Positions 1 to 6,009 are shown, numbered from the stretch's first letter. The stretch: 16,883 bases of DNA from Pirellulales bacterium (GCA_030642635.1 DAOWNK010000033.1:1-16883), one strand, 5' to 3'. Numbers and translations are program-made. The notes: generated by a model not told the origin, from the letters alone.

Positions 1-123
1 ACACTCTTCAGCCGGCTGATTCTGGACCTGAACCGGGCCTCGGAAGCGGTCCAGCGGAGCATCGCCGAGCTACGCGAGATGGCCGCCGGCCTGAAGGCCG
101 TGTTTCTAGCGTTTTGCACCTAA
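1..123 (+). CDS. 3' end of an unidentified gene (partial)
   Basis: The first frame is open from base 1 to a TAA at 121-123 and encodes the last 40 residues of a protein whose start lies outside the window. The segment looks amphipathic and helical, with alternating Leu/Ile, Glu and Arg, and ends in a hydrophobic Phe/Leu/Ala stretch. I do not recognise a family. It lies 35 bases upstream of transketolase on the same strand, so the two may be co-transcribed. The open frame is short enough to occur by chance, hence the low confidence. Confidence 0.4.
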   Translation, partial: TLFSRLILDLNRASEAVQRSIAELREMAAGLKAVFLAFCT

Positions 124-158
124 AAACGGAAGAGCCAAAAACTTAAACGGCAGAAAAA

Positions 159-2207
159 ATGACCAAACCGAACAACTCAATCGAACTGTTGGCAATAAAT
201 ACCATCAGGACACTCTCGATGGATGCCGTGCAGGCGGCCGGCAGCGGACACCCGGGCACGCCGATGGCACTGGCGCCGGCGGCCTACGTGCTGTTTAACG
301 ACGTGCTCCGCTACGACCCTGCACGGCCCGACTGGCCCGCACGCGACCGGTTCGTCCTGTCCTGCGGCCATGCCTCGACGCTCCTGTACTCGATGCTGCA
401 CCTGTGCAAGGTGAAGCAATTCGACCAGGACGGCCGACCTACCGACCGGCTTGCAATACCACTTGATGCTATCAAAAACTTCCGGCAACTCGGCAGCCCG
501 TGCGCCGGCCACCCCGAGTACGGCGAGACCTCCGGCATCGAGATCACCACCGGACCGCTGGGCCAGGGCATCGCCGGCAGCGTCGGCATGGCTGTGGCCG
601 CACGGTGGTTGGCCGCGCAGTTCAACCGGCCGGAGTTCGAGCTTTTCGGCTACGACACATACGCATTTTGTAGCGACGGCGATCTGATGGAGGGCGTCGG
701 GGCTGAGGCCGCCTCAATCGCAGGGCACCTGAAACTGTCGAACCTCTGTTGGATTTACGACGACAACAAAATCACAATCGAGGGCGAAACCGCGCTGGCG
801 TTCAGCGAAGACGTGGCCGCAAGGTTCTCAGGCTGCGGCTGGAACGTGCTCGAAGTGGAAGACATAAACAACCTGGACGCAATGCGCGGCGCGTTGGAGT
901 TCTTCAAGCAATCGGACGATGCGCCCACGCTTATCATCACGCACAGCATCATCGGCTACGGCTCGCCGAACAAAGCGAACACCGCCGGCGCACACGGCGC
1001 GCCGCTCGGCGAAGACGAAGTGCGGTTGACGAAGGAGGCATACGGCTGGGACCCGGAGGAGCGGTTCGTCGTGCCCGAGGAGGTTGTGGCCCATTTCCGC
1101 GACGGCATCGGACAGCGCGGCGAGCAGTTGCGAGAAAACTGGGAGAGGAAATTCGCCCAATATAGTGCGAAGTATCCACAGCAGGCAGAGCAACTCGCCT
1201 TGATCGCACGCGGCAAGCTGCCCGACGGCTGGGACGCCGATATCAAAGAATTCCCGGCCGATGCAAAAGGCGTCGCCAGCCGGGCGTCGTCCGGAAAGGT
1301 GCTGAACCAAATCGCCGGCAACGTGCCGTGGCTGCTGGGTGGCTCGGCCGATCTGGCCCCCTCGAACAAATCGCTGATCGACGCCGGCGGCGACTTCTCG
1401 GCAGATAACCACGCGGGGCGAAACTTTCACTTCGGCATCCGCGAGCACGCCATGACCGCCGTCTGCAACGGCATGGCGCTGTCGGGACTTAGGGCATATT
1501 GCGCCACGTTCTTTGTGTTCAGCGACTACATGCGGCCGGCCGTGCGCATGGCCGCCATGATGAAGCTGCCGGTGTTTTACATCCTGACGCACGATTCGAT
1601 CGGCGTGGGCGAAGACGGGCCGACACACCAGCCGGTCGAGCACCTGGCCGCACTTCGGGCAATACCCAACCTAGCCGTATTCCGACCGGCCGACGCAAAC
1701 GAAGTGGCCGAATCGTATAAAACTATTATGCAACTGAAGGACCAACCGGCCGCACTGGTGCTCACCCGGCAAAACCTGCCGACGCTGGATCGCACAAAAT
1801 ACGCCTCGGCGGCCGGTGTGCAGCAGGGCGGATACGTGGTGGCCGATGCCGACGGCGACAAAACCGACGTGATACTAATAGCCACCGGCAGCGAACTGTC
1901 GCTGTGCCTTGCAGCACAAGAGCGGCTTGCGGCCGACGGGATTTCCGCCCGAGTGGTGAGCATGACCTGCTTCGAGTTGTTCGACGCCCAGCCGGACGAG
2001 TATCGCCGTGCGGTGCTGCCGCCGGAAGTGACTGCTAGAATTGCGGTCGAGGCCGGCATCGAACAGGGCTGGCGGAAATACATCGGCATCGACGGGCGGT
2101 TCGTCGGCATGAGCGGCTTCGGCGCATCGGCCCCGGCCGGCGTGCTGATGAAACATTTCGGCTTTACGGTTGAGAACGTCGTATCGGCGGCAAAGTCGCT
2201 CGTTTAA
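159..2207 (+). CDS. tkt: Transketolase
   Basis: Thiamine-diphosphate enzyme that moves two-carbon ketol units between sugar phosphates in the cytoplasmic non-oxidative pentose phosphate pathway. The 682 residues match the usual full length (about 660-680). The N-terminal TPP-binding domain shows SGHPG (His31), CGHAS (His71), the metal/diphosphate motif DGDLMEG (173-179) and DDNK (201-204). The pyrimidine-binding domain has FGIREH (425-430), whose Glu429 corresponds to the catalytic glutamate that activates TPP, and the loop GEDGPTHQ (484-491). A C-terminal transketolase domain follows from about residue 560. No conserved residue is seen missing. The start ATG at 159 is favoured because the alignment-typical N-terminus begins there; the upstream bases are purine-rich but have no clear Shine-Dalgarno. 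It follows the partial gene by 35 bases. Confidence 0.97.
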   Translation: MTKPNNSIELLAINTIRTLSMDAVQAAGSGHPGTPMALAPAAYVLFNDVLRYDPARPDWPARDRFVLSCGHASTLLYSMLHLCKVKQFDQDGRPTDRLAIPLDAIKNFRQLGSPCAGHPEYGETSGIEITTGPLGQGIAGSVGMAVAARWLAAQFNRPEFELFGYDTYAFCSDGDLMEGVGAEAASIAGHLKLSNLCWIYDDNKITIEGETALAFSEDVAARFSGCGWNVLEVEDINNLDAMRGALEFFKQSDDAPTLIITHSIIGYGSPNKANTAGAHGAPLGEDEVRLTKEAYGWDPEERFVVPEEVVAHFRDGIGQRGEQLRENWERKFAQYSAKYPQQAEQLALIARGKLPDGWDADIKEFPADAKGVASRASSGKVLNQIAGNVPWLLGGSADLAPSNKSLIDAGGDFSADNHAGRNFHFGIREHAMTAVCNGMALSGLRAYCATFFVFSDYMRPAVRMAAMMKLPVFYILTHDSIGVGEDGPTHQPVEHLAALRAIPNLAVFRPADANEVAESYKTIMQLKDQPAALVLTRQNLPTLDRTKYASAAGVQQGGYVVADADGDKTDVILIATGSELSLCLAAQERLAADGISARVVSMTCFELFDAQPDEYRRAVLPPEVTARIAVEAGIEQGWRKYIGIDGRFVGMSGFGASAPAGVLMKHFGFTVENVVSAAKSLV

Positions 2208-2217
2208 CTCCGTGTAG

Positions 2218-2234
2218 GGTGCGTGAAACGCACC
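2218..2234. repeat. Small palindrome after tkt
   Basis: GGTGCG (2218-2223) and CGCACC (2229-2234) form a 6-bp perfect stem with a TGAAA loop, 11 bases after the tkt stop codon. No T-run follows, so it is not a classical intrinsic terminator. It resembles the other short interspersed palindromes in this window. It could protect the 3' end of the tkt mRNA. Confidence 0.5.
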
Positions 2235-2256
2235 AATTTCACCGGAACAGCGGTGG

Positions 2257-2286
2257 TTGACAGAACCACCGGCGTCTGGGTACGAT
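2257..2286 (+). promoter_or_regulatory. Sigma70-like promoter of the MazEF-type pair
   Basis: TTGACA (2257-2262), an 18-base spacer and TACGAT (2281-2286) precede the antitoxin gene, predicting a start site near 2293. The -35 box lies inside a palindrome: CGGTGGTT (2251-2258) pairs with AACCACCG (2264-2271). This is a plausible operator for autoregulation by the antitoxin complex, as known for this class; binding itself is inference. Confidence 0.55.
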
Positions 2287-2321
2287 AGACAATAGTGGTT
2301 CATCATGTGGAGGCATGTAAA

Positions 2322-2525
2322 ATGTTGCAAACCGTATGCGGAGTGGTCCACAACGGCAAGGTCGAACTCTCCGAGCAGGTGCATCTGCCGGAAGGGGCAA
2401 AGTTACTGGTAACACTCCTGCCGGAAGATGAAAGGCAGTTCTGGCTCCAGGCCGGCCAGAAATCTCTCTCTGCCGTGTGGGATAATGTAGAGGATGACGT
2501 CTATGCCCAGCTTCTCGAAATATGA
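2322..2525 (+). CDS. Antitoxin of a MazEF/PemIK-type toxin-antitoxin pair
   Basis: 67-residue acidic protein that should neutralise the MazF/PemK-type toxin encoded next to it. The N-terminal half (about 1-40) is a small beta-rich segment with the look of AbrB/AF2212-type antitoxins (NGKVELSE, LPEGAKLLVTLLP). The C-terminal half carries a Trp-rich, acidic tail (VWDNVEDDVYAQLL) of the type seen in antitoxins paired with PemK toxins, likely the toxin-binding part. I chose the ATG at 2322 because GTGGAGG (2307-2313) lies 8 bases upstream. An in-frame GTG at 2295 would add nine residues and would sit only two bases after the predicted transcription start. Its last 23 bases overlap the toxin gene, which suggests translational coupling. 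Confidence 0.75.
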   Translation: MLQTVCGVVHNGKVELSEQVHLPEGAKLLVTLLPEDERQFWLQAGQKSLSAVWDNVEDDVYAQLLEI

Positions 2526-2835
2526 CGTCATCCTGGTACGTTATCCGTTCTCAGACCTGACTGCCTCCAAGATACGGCCGGCGATTGTCGTCAATCAACC
2601 GCACGTCTCCGAGGACAGTTTGATCGTGCCGTTGACCAGTAGAACGAATACCTTGCTTGCCGGTGAATTTGTCCTCACTGATCGGGCAGTTGCGGGCCTG
2701 AACGTTTCGTCAGCCGTGAAGCGGGGAATATATACTGTGCATTCGAGTCTGATTATCAAATCAATTGGACAACTGTCTTCGCAAGACGCACAACAATTGG
2801 ATCGTTCAATACGTCAGTGGTTGGGTATTACATGA
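2503..2835 (+). CDS. MazF/PemK-family mRNA interferase toxin
   Basis: 110-residue protein of the MazF/PemK/Kid endoribonuclease family, which cleaves free mRNA at short sequence motifs when not bound by antitoxin. It shows the family's opening: a short N-terminus, a beta strand (YDVILVRYPFSD, residues 7-18), the conserved SKIRP with Arg25-Pro26, the strand AIVVN, and then IVPLTS. The C-terminal helix (DAQQLDRSIRQWLGI) is also typical, and the length (about 105-115) is normal, so it looks intact. The ATG at 2503 is preferred over one at 2494: AGAGGA (2489-2494) is spaced about 8 bases from 2503, and the family usually starts a few residues before the first strand. It overlaps the antitoxin gene. 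Confidence 0.88.
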   Translation: MPSFSKYDVILVRYPFSDLTASKIRPAIVVNQPHVSEDSLIVPLTSRTNTLLAGEFVLTDRAVAGLNVSSAVKRGIYTVHSSLIIKSIGQLSSQDAQQLDRSIRQWLGIT

Positions 2836-2921
2836 CCATAAATTCATAGGGATAATCGTTGAGAAGATTACCTCCGCCGGCACAACCACCCGTTTAGCAG
2901 CCGCCGGCACGGCGACTAATG

Positions 2922-2947
2922 GCTGACAACTGATAGCTGACAACTGA
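2922..2947. repeat. Short tandem repeat, 14-bp unit
   Basis: GCTGACAACTGA occurs at 2922-2933 and again at 2936-2947, giving a 14-base period that fades after about two units. It sits between the MazF-type gene and the promoter of the next module. No function is evident. Confidence 0.6.
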
Positions 2948-2960
2948 CAGCTAATACACT

Positions 2961-2989
2961 TTGCGTTTACCGTCGAAAGATGGTACGCT
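2961..2989 (+). promoter_or_regulatory. Sigma70-like promoter, probably leaderless
   Basis: TTGCGT (2961-2966), a 17-base spacer and TACGCT (2984-2989) lie directly before the ATG at 2996. The start site expected about seven bases after the -10 box coincides with the A of that ATG, so the mRNA would have no 5' leader. No Shine-Dalgarno is seen before 2996, which agrees. Confidence 0.5.
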
Positions 2990-2995
2990 ACCCAT

Positions 2996-3196
2996 ATGTC
3001 CGATCCAGCCCGCACGATTCGCGTTCGAAAGTTATCCGAGCAAGGCGCCGAACGCGACCTTCAGCACGCGACGCCCGCCGAACGAATCGGCATGATGTGG
3101 CAGCTTGCGCTGGACGCCTGGGCATTCAAAGGAGAGCCGGTTGATGAATCCTCTTTTCAGCGACATGTTGTCCGCGTTATCCGCCGAGGACGTTGA
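2996..3196 (+). CDS. Small conserved-looking partner of the downstream nucleotidyltransferase
   Basis: 66-residue basic protein, function unknown. It has a charged N-terminal stretch, then a helix-like ATPAERIGMMWQLALDAW and a C-terminal Arg-rich end (RHVVRVIRRGR). I believe similar small proteins sit beside nucleotidyltransferases in other genomes, but I cannot verify that here. It begins at an ATG seven bases after the -10 box, so it may be translated from a leaderless mRNA. Its last 53 bases overlap the next gene, whose ribosome-binding site lies inside this one. The size, charge and overlap suggest a two-gene toxin-antitoxin-like unit; which partner is toxic is unknown. Confidence 0.7.
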   Translation: MSDPARTIRVRKLSEQGAERDLQHATPAERIGMMWQLALDAWAFKGEPVDESSFQRHVVRVIRRGR

Positions 3197-3590
3197 GTTT
3201 CTGGTCGTAGGCGCATACGCCCTGGCGGCCCACGGATATCCACGCGCGACCGGCGACATCGACATCTGGATCCGTCCGGCCGACGAGAACGCACAACGCG
3301 TGTGGCGTGCATTGAAGCGTTTTCGGGCGCCGCTGTTCGACCTGACCGTCGAAGACTTGACGACCCCGGATATCGTCTTTCAAATCGGCGCCGCTCCGTG
3401 CCGTATCGACCTGCTGACATCGATCGACGGGGTGAATTTCGATGATGCATGGGCCGATCGGCAACAGACCGAGGTGGCAGGCCACAAGTTTGCCGTCCTC
3501 AGCCGCCGCGATCTGCTGCAAAACAAAAAGGCCGCCGGCCGACCACAAGACCTGGCAGACGTCGCCTGGCTTGAAAGCAATGCCGATTGA
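3144..3590 (+). CDS. Nucleotidyltransferase-fold protein (AbiEii/DUF6036-like)
   Basis: 148-residue protein of the minimal polymerase-beta-type nucleotidyltransferase fold. The hallmark segment is VVGAYALAAHGYPRATGDID, residues 21-40: a glycine-containing helix start, then the two metal-binding acids Asp38 and Asp40. The third acid is Asp89 in RIDLLTSI. The C-terminus (LLQNKKAAGRPQDLADVAWLE) matches the usual end of AbiEii-type and related nucleotidyltransferases. All three catalytic acids are present, so it should be active; the substrate is unknown (tRNA or protein in related toxins). The ATG at 3144 is chosen because AAAGGAGA (3128-3135) lies 8 bases before it, inside the upstream 66-aa gene. 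It could also be an antitoxin-type or housekeeping nucleotidyltransferase. Confidence 0.8.
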   Translation: MNPLFSDMLSALSAEDVEFLVVGAYALAAHGYPRATGDIDIWIRPADENAQRVWRALKRFRAPLFDLTVEDLTTPDIVFQIGAAPCRIDLLTSIDGVNFDDAWADRQQTEVAGHKFAVLSRRDLLQNKKAAGRPQDLADVAWLESNAD

Positions 3591-3627
3591 AAATGCAAAT
3601 CGGTGACACTTGATTTTCCGACGAGCA

Positions 3628-3656
3628 TTGACAAATGCCCTCGCGCCGATTATATT
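3628..3656 (+). promoter_or_regulatory. Strong sigma70-like promoter without an obvious gene
   Basis: TTGACA (3628-3633), exactly 17 bases, then TATATT (3651-3656) is the closest match to the bacterial consensus in the window. Transcription would start near 3663, run through a short ORF (3728-3784) and then meet the minus-strand gene end at 3796. Nothing long is encoded downstream on this strand. Confidence 0.55.
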
Positions 3657-3727
3657 TATATTTCATGTTGGCGCTGGTACGCTGACAATACAATGCACGA
3701 AAAAACAGCGTCAAAAGAGAAACGATA

Positions 3728-3784
3728 ATGGCGACAACGACCGACGAAGCCCTGCCCCCAATTTTCCACAGTTTCCCCGGTTAA
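3728..3784 (+). CDS. 18-codon ORF, possibly the start of a lost gene
   Basis: ATG at 3728 to TAA at 3782-3784 encodes MATTTDEALPPIFHSFPG. A purine-rich AAAGAGAAACG precedes it, and a near-consensus promoter lies 70 bases upstream. The opening residues look like the soluble N-terminus of a longer bacterial protein, so this may be what remains of a deleted gene. It could also be a leader peptide or chance. The stop falls only 11 bases before the end of the convergent minus-strand gene. Confidence 0.3.
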   Translation: MATTTDEALPPIFHSFPG

Positions 3785-3795
3785 CGTGTAGTAGG

Positions 3796-4482
3796 TCATC
3801 TAGTCCGGTCACTTAGCCTAATGCTCTCTAAGTTGCTTTGTGCCTTCTGGGCGGCTGAAGTTGAGGGATAAAGCCTTACAACTTTAGTAAGTGCAGCCAC
3901 CGCAGCATCCTTAGAGCCTGCCTTGAAGAGGCGAACTGCATCAACTAGGGCCTCGTGGGCTATCCGTTCGTCGCTTTGCACCGGGACAGGAACACGATCT
4001 ACTGTCGGTTCGGTAATTGGGGAGGGAGGCGGTTGGACGGTCTGGTGAACGATTTCTGATTGCTGTACACCCACATTAGCATTATTGCGCGTTATTGTCC
4101 AGGGTTCGTCAAGAATCTCTCCTGCCACCTTTAAGACAATCAGATCACGGATTACACCGACCGCCGCGAGAGCTTTCTCGGCATCCACTGGCACACCCTC
4201 GATCACGCCCGGTCGAAATCGCACTGAAATCTCTGGACCTGCGTTGGATGAAACTTGCAACAGGATACTCTTGGAAAGAAAGTAATAGACGATTAGAACA
4301 CCTGCGATTATTATGACAATGGCAAATGCAACAATCACACGGAACCATATGCATCCAAGAAATCCTCCGAGTAGCAAGAATGCAGCTACGATCAAGTATT
4401 CAACCGGTTTTTTTACGCCTGCCGTCACAGATGCTACGCGAGACAACGGAATGAGTGTGGTTAGTTGACCGAAAAAACTCAC
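3796..4482 (-). CDS. C-terminal part of the split membrane protein
   Basis: 228 codons if read from the GTG at 4482. Residues 26-47 and 48-69 form two back-to-back membrane helices, with almost no loop between them. A soluble domain follows (about 70-150), then a Pro/Val-rich linker (VQPPPSPITEPTVDRVPVP) and a C-terminal helical hairpin like a tetratricopeptide unit (ALTKVVRLYPSTSAAQKAQ). The GTG lies four bases after the TGA that ends the upstream ORF, and there is no separate ribosome-binding site. Independent translation would depend on re-initiation. The tail is longer than I expect for the family, and the TPR-like end may be a lineage-specific addition. Base composition looks less GC-rich than that of the flanking housekeeping genes. 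Confidence 0.6.
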   Translation of the reverse strand: MSFFGQLTTLIPLSRVASVTAGVKKPVEYLIVAAFLLLGGFLGCIWFRVIVAFAIVIIIAGVLIVYYFLSKSILLQVSSNAGPEISVRFRPGVIEGVPVDAEKALAAVGVIRDLIVLKVAGEILDEPWTITRNNANVGVQQSEIVHQTVQPPPSPITEPTVDRVPVPVQSDERIAHEALVDAVRLFKAGSKDAAVAALTKVVRLYPSTSAAQKAQSNLESIRLSDRTR

Positions 4483-4485
4483 GGA

Positions 4486-4737
4486 TCAATATTCGACTTC
4501 AAAAGTGTTGATTGAGAAGGTTGTTTGATCATTCAGTCCCATGACTGTCAGCATGAACGCAATGATTCCCGGGTTGCGGCCAACAATTTCTACCAGTGGT
4601 GTTTCAGTTTTCTGTGGATGACTCCGTAATTCAAACCGTCGTAGTACCAACACCGGGCTTCTTGCCAGTGCTCTCCAAACCACGAAAAAACAAATCGCTA
4701 ATAACACGAGCAATTCGATATATCCCGGATATCCCAT
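4486..4737 (-). CDS. N-terminal part of the split membrane protein
   Basis: 83 residues starting at the ATG at 4737, preceded by TTTGGAG about 9 bases upstream, so initiation here looks genuine. Residues 7-25 form a membrane helix (IELLVLLAICFFVVWRALA). Residues 30-83 form a small soluble domain with VEIVGRNPGIIAFMLTVMG and TTFSINTFEVEY. It ends at a TGA immediately before the ORF at 4482 in the same frame. It could act as a small membrane protein alone, but the fold appears to continue past the stop. Confidence 0.6.
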   Translation of the reverse strand: MGYPGYIELLVLLAICFFVVWRALARSPVLVLRRFELRSHPQKTETPLVEIVGRNPGIIAFMLTVMGLNDQTTFSINTFEVEY

Positions 4738-4818
4738 TGATCGGTCTCCAAAAAGAGGAGTTTTGGTTGACGTGACACCACTAAGCTGGAAAATAAACCC
4801 TGCGTCTTGCTGGTTTTG

Positions 4819-5013
4819 TTAGAGCGCCTTACTCCCCCCGCCGCCGAATTTTGTCCAGACAGCAGCCGCCCGATCAGATTCCAAAACCTTCGCATTGAGA
4901 AAATCTGTAAGTGTGGCGAATTCCTCTCGCCGCGATTCGAATTCGGCCAACAAAGCCTCTTGGGCCTTGTGCTTCATTTCCACGCAATCAAATGTTTTGG
5001 TCTTCGTTGCCAT
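4819..5013 (-). CDS. Small antitoxin-like partner of the PIN protein
   Basis: 64-residue protein opening with KTFDCVEMKHKAQEALLAEF. This is a signature I associate with small proteins encoded beside PIN-domain toxins in cyanobacteria and planctomycetes. The remainder is helical and charged (SRREEFATLTDFLNAKVLES), with a flexible FGGGGSKAL tail. TTGGAG about 9 bases before the ATG at 5013 is a good ribosome-binding site and lies inside the PIN gene. The first 26 bases overlap the PIN gene's end, so the two are translationally coupled. It is presumably the antitoxin; the order toxin first, antitoxin second is the reverse of most VapBC operons. Confidence 0.72.
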   Translation of the reverse strand: MATKTKTFDCVEMKHKAQEALLAEFESRREEFATLTDFLNAKVLESDRAAAVWTKFGGGGSKAL

Positions 5014-5464
5014 AATTCAACTCCAATGGGCTGTATATTTCGACCGCCGGATAGCCGTTTAGAACGTTTACGCCGTTGAACATGTGTATGCGGTCGTAGT
5101 TGACAATGTGCTTGAAGTTCCAACTCAGGATCAACTCGGCCCGGGCAACCGTTGCGGCCGCCACATGGAGGGCGTCCATTCGCGACGCCTCACCCAACGC
5201 ACCGGCCTTTATATATGCCTCGGCCAGAGTCCTAACCTCCTCGCCGGAAGCGATCCTTTCCACGCAATTTTCCGGCAAGTCACGTAAGACCTGCATTATC
5301 TGCTCCGGTGCCGGCAACAATTCATCAACCGTATGGGCTGACAGCAAAACAATAAACTCGCCGTTTTGTACGCGATCGAAAAATCTCCTGCTCGGCTCGG
5401 CAAATTGCTCATCCTGCGTACCACCAAAAACAGAAGTGTCGACGTATGAGCGGATTTTGTACAT
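4988..5464 (-). CDS. PIN-domain ribonuclease, VapC-like toxin
   Basis: 158-residue single PIN domain, a metal-dependent RNase fold whose VapC members cut tRNA or rRNA. Visible landmarks are the first acid in YVDTSVFGG (Asp9), Glu48 in SAHTVDELL, Asp97 in SRMDALHVAAATV, and SWNFKHIVN (114-122), where Trp115-Asn116 stand in place of the usual T-x-D. That SWNF variant is characteristic of one PIN subfamily. I start at the ATG at 5464, not the GTG at 5506: a promoter lies between them (-10 at 5474-5479), and family members begin a few residues before the first acid. The predicted transcript has almost no leader and no Shine-Dalgarno. It overlaps the downstream antitoxin-like gene by 26 bases. Confidence 0.88.
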   Translation of the reverse strand: MYKIRSYVDTSVFGGTQDEQFAEPSRRFFDRVQNGEFIVLLSAHTVDELLPAPEQIMQVLRDLPENCVERIASGEEVRTLAEAYIKAGALGEASRMDALHVAAATVARAELILSWNFKHIVNYDRIHMFNGVNVLNGYPAVEIYSPLELNYGNEDQNI

Positions 5465-5473
5465 TGCACAGTT

Positions 5474-5502
5474 AGTATACCATTGTTTATATGTTGCGTC
5501 AA
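5474..5502 (-). promoter_or_regulatory. Sigma70-like promoter of the PIN operon
   Basis: On the minus strand, TTGACG (5497-5502), a 17-base spacer and TATACT (5474-5479) precede the PIN start codon (A at 5464) by nine bases. The transcription start should fall about two bases before the ATG, giving a leaderless or nearly leaderless mRNA. This placement also decides the start codon. Confidence 0.6.
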
Positions 5503-5619
5503 GCACCTTTACTTAGGGGGTGGCGTCAAATCTCAATTGCAACGCGCGGCATTGAGGGTTTGGCGAGCAACTCGCTGTGAAAACCTAGTGTCAGGCCGAC
5601 AGTAGTCAGTAAGGCCGGG

Positions 5620-5952
5620 TCATGCGACATACAGCAACTTCCCTTCCTGCTGGATTGTTGCCGGCAGCGACGCGGCCAGGTGCAATCTACTGTCGAAGGC
5701 CCGGCTGGTCCAAACCAGAACGTCGGCTGCGGCTGCGGTCCCTCGCAGCGCCTTGTAAGCCAGCCGGCTTCGTCGCCGCTGCGGCGCGGCGTCGTCCGGT
5801 ACGATGACCATCAGATCATAATCGCTGTCGGCCCCTGCGTCGTTGCGAGCCTTGGACCCGAAAAGATAAACCCGCTCCGGCTCGAACGACTTTACCAACC
5901 GACGGACGATCTCGGCCAGGCAAGGGTCTTGTTGAAGAATTGGGTCGGCCAT
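5620..5952 (-). CDS. MNT-type minimal nucleotidyltransferase (orphan)
   Basis: 110-residue minimal nucleotidyltransferase of the MNT class, whose members AMPylate and silence a HEPN ribonuclease partner encoded next to them. The active-site motif LFGSKARNDAGADSDYDLMV is complete, with Gly32-Ser33, Asp44 and Asp46; the third acid is Asp77 in ADVLVW. The ATG at 5952 is preferred to the longer frame because GGGGA lies about 7 bases upstream and the family starts close to this point. A normal MNT-HEPN operon would continue on the minus strand from about 5620. An ATG does overlap the stop codon, but it runs only five codons to a stop, and no HEPN frame is present before the PIN promoter. The partner is lost or elsewhere. 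Confidence 0.82.
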   Translation of the reverse strand: MADPILQQDPCLAEIVRRLVKSFEPERVYLFGSKARNDAGADSDYDLMVIVPDDAAPQRRRSRLAYKALRGTAAAADVLVWTSRAFDSRLHLAASLPATIQQEGKLLYVA

Positions 5953-6009
5953 GCTCGATCCCCACGTTGCGTTCAGTGATTCCCACACAAAACATTGTGC
6001 CGGCTAGTA

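Larger units (their letters stand above)
3796..4737 (-). pseudogene. Membrane-protein gene interrupted by one in-frame UGA
   Basis: The two minus-strand ORFs 4486-4737 and 3796-4482 are in the same frame, separated only by TGA (4486-4488) and one TCC codon. Read through, they give a protein of about 313 residues: an N-terminal membrane helix, a compact beta-rich domain (VEIVGRNPGIIAFMLTVMG, then TTFSINTFEVEY), the junction, SFFGQLTTLIPLSRVASV, two adjacent membrane helices and a soluble tail. From memory, a family of bacterial membrane proteins has this exact order in one chain: GRxxGxxxWLLTLxG, TTTxxV, then a SLSGQxxTxIPL-type segment followed by paired helices. The join is therefore probably a nonsense mutation, although UGA read-through, selenocysteine or a base error are possible. 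Both halves remain open with no further damage, so any mutation is recent. Confidence 0.65.

Noticed and set aside
828..1643. 271-codon minus-strand ORF opposite transketolase
   Set aside because: Antisense shadow of a clearly conserved gene; composition is rich in His, Arg and Val with no motif.
4448..4488. SECIS-like stem after the in-frame UGA
   Set aside because: Only a 5-bp stem with a large loop could be drawn, below what bacterial SelB recognition elements show.
5465..5506. Longer PIN protein from GTG at 5506
   Set aside because: The start would lie upstream of the -10 box of the operon's own promoter, and the extra 14 residues do not fit the family.
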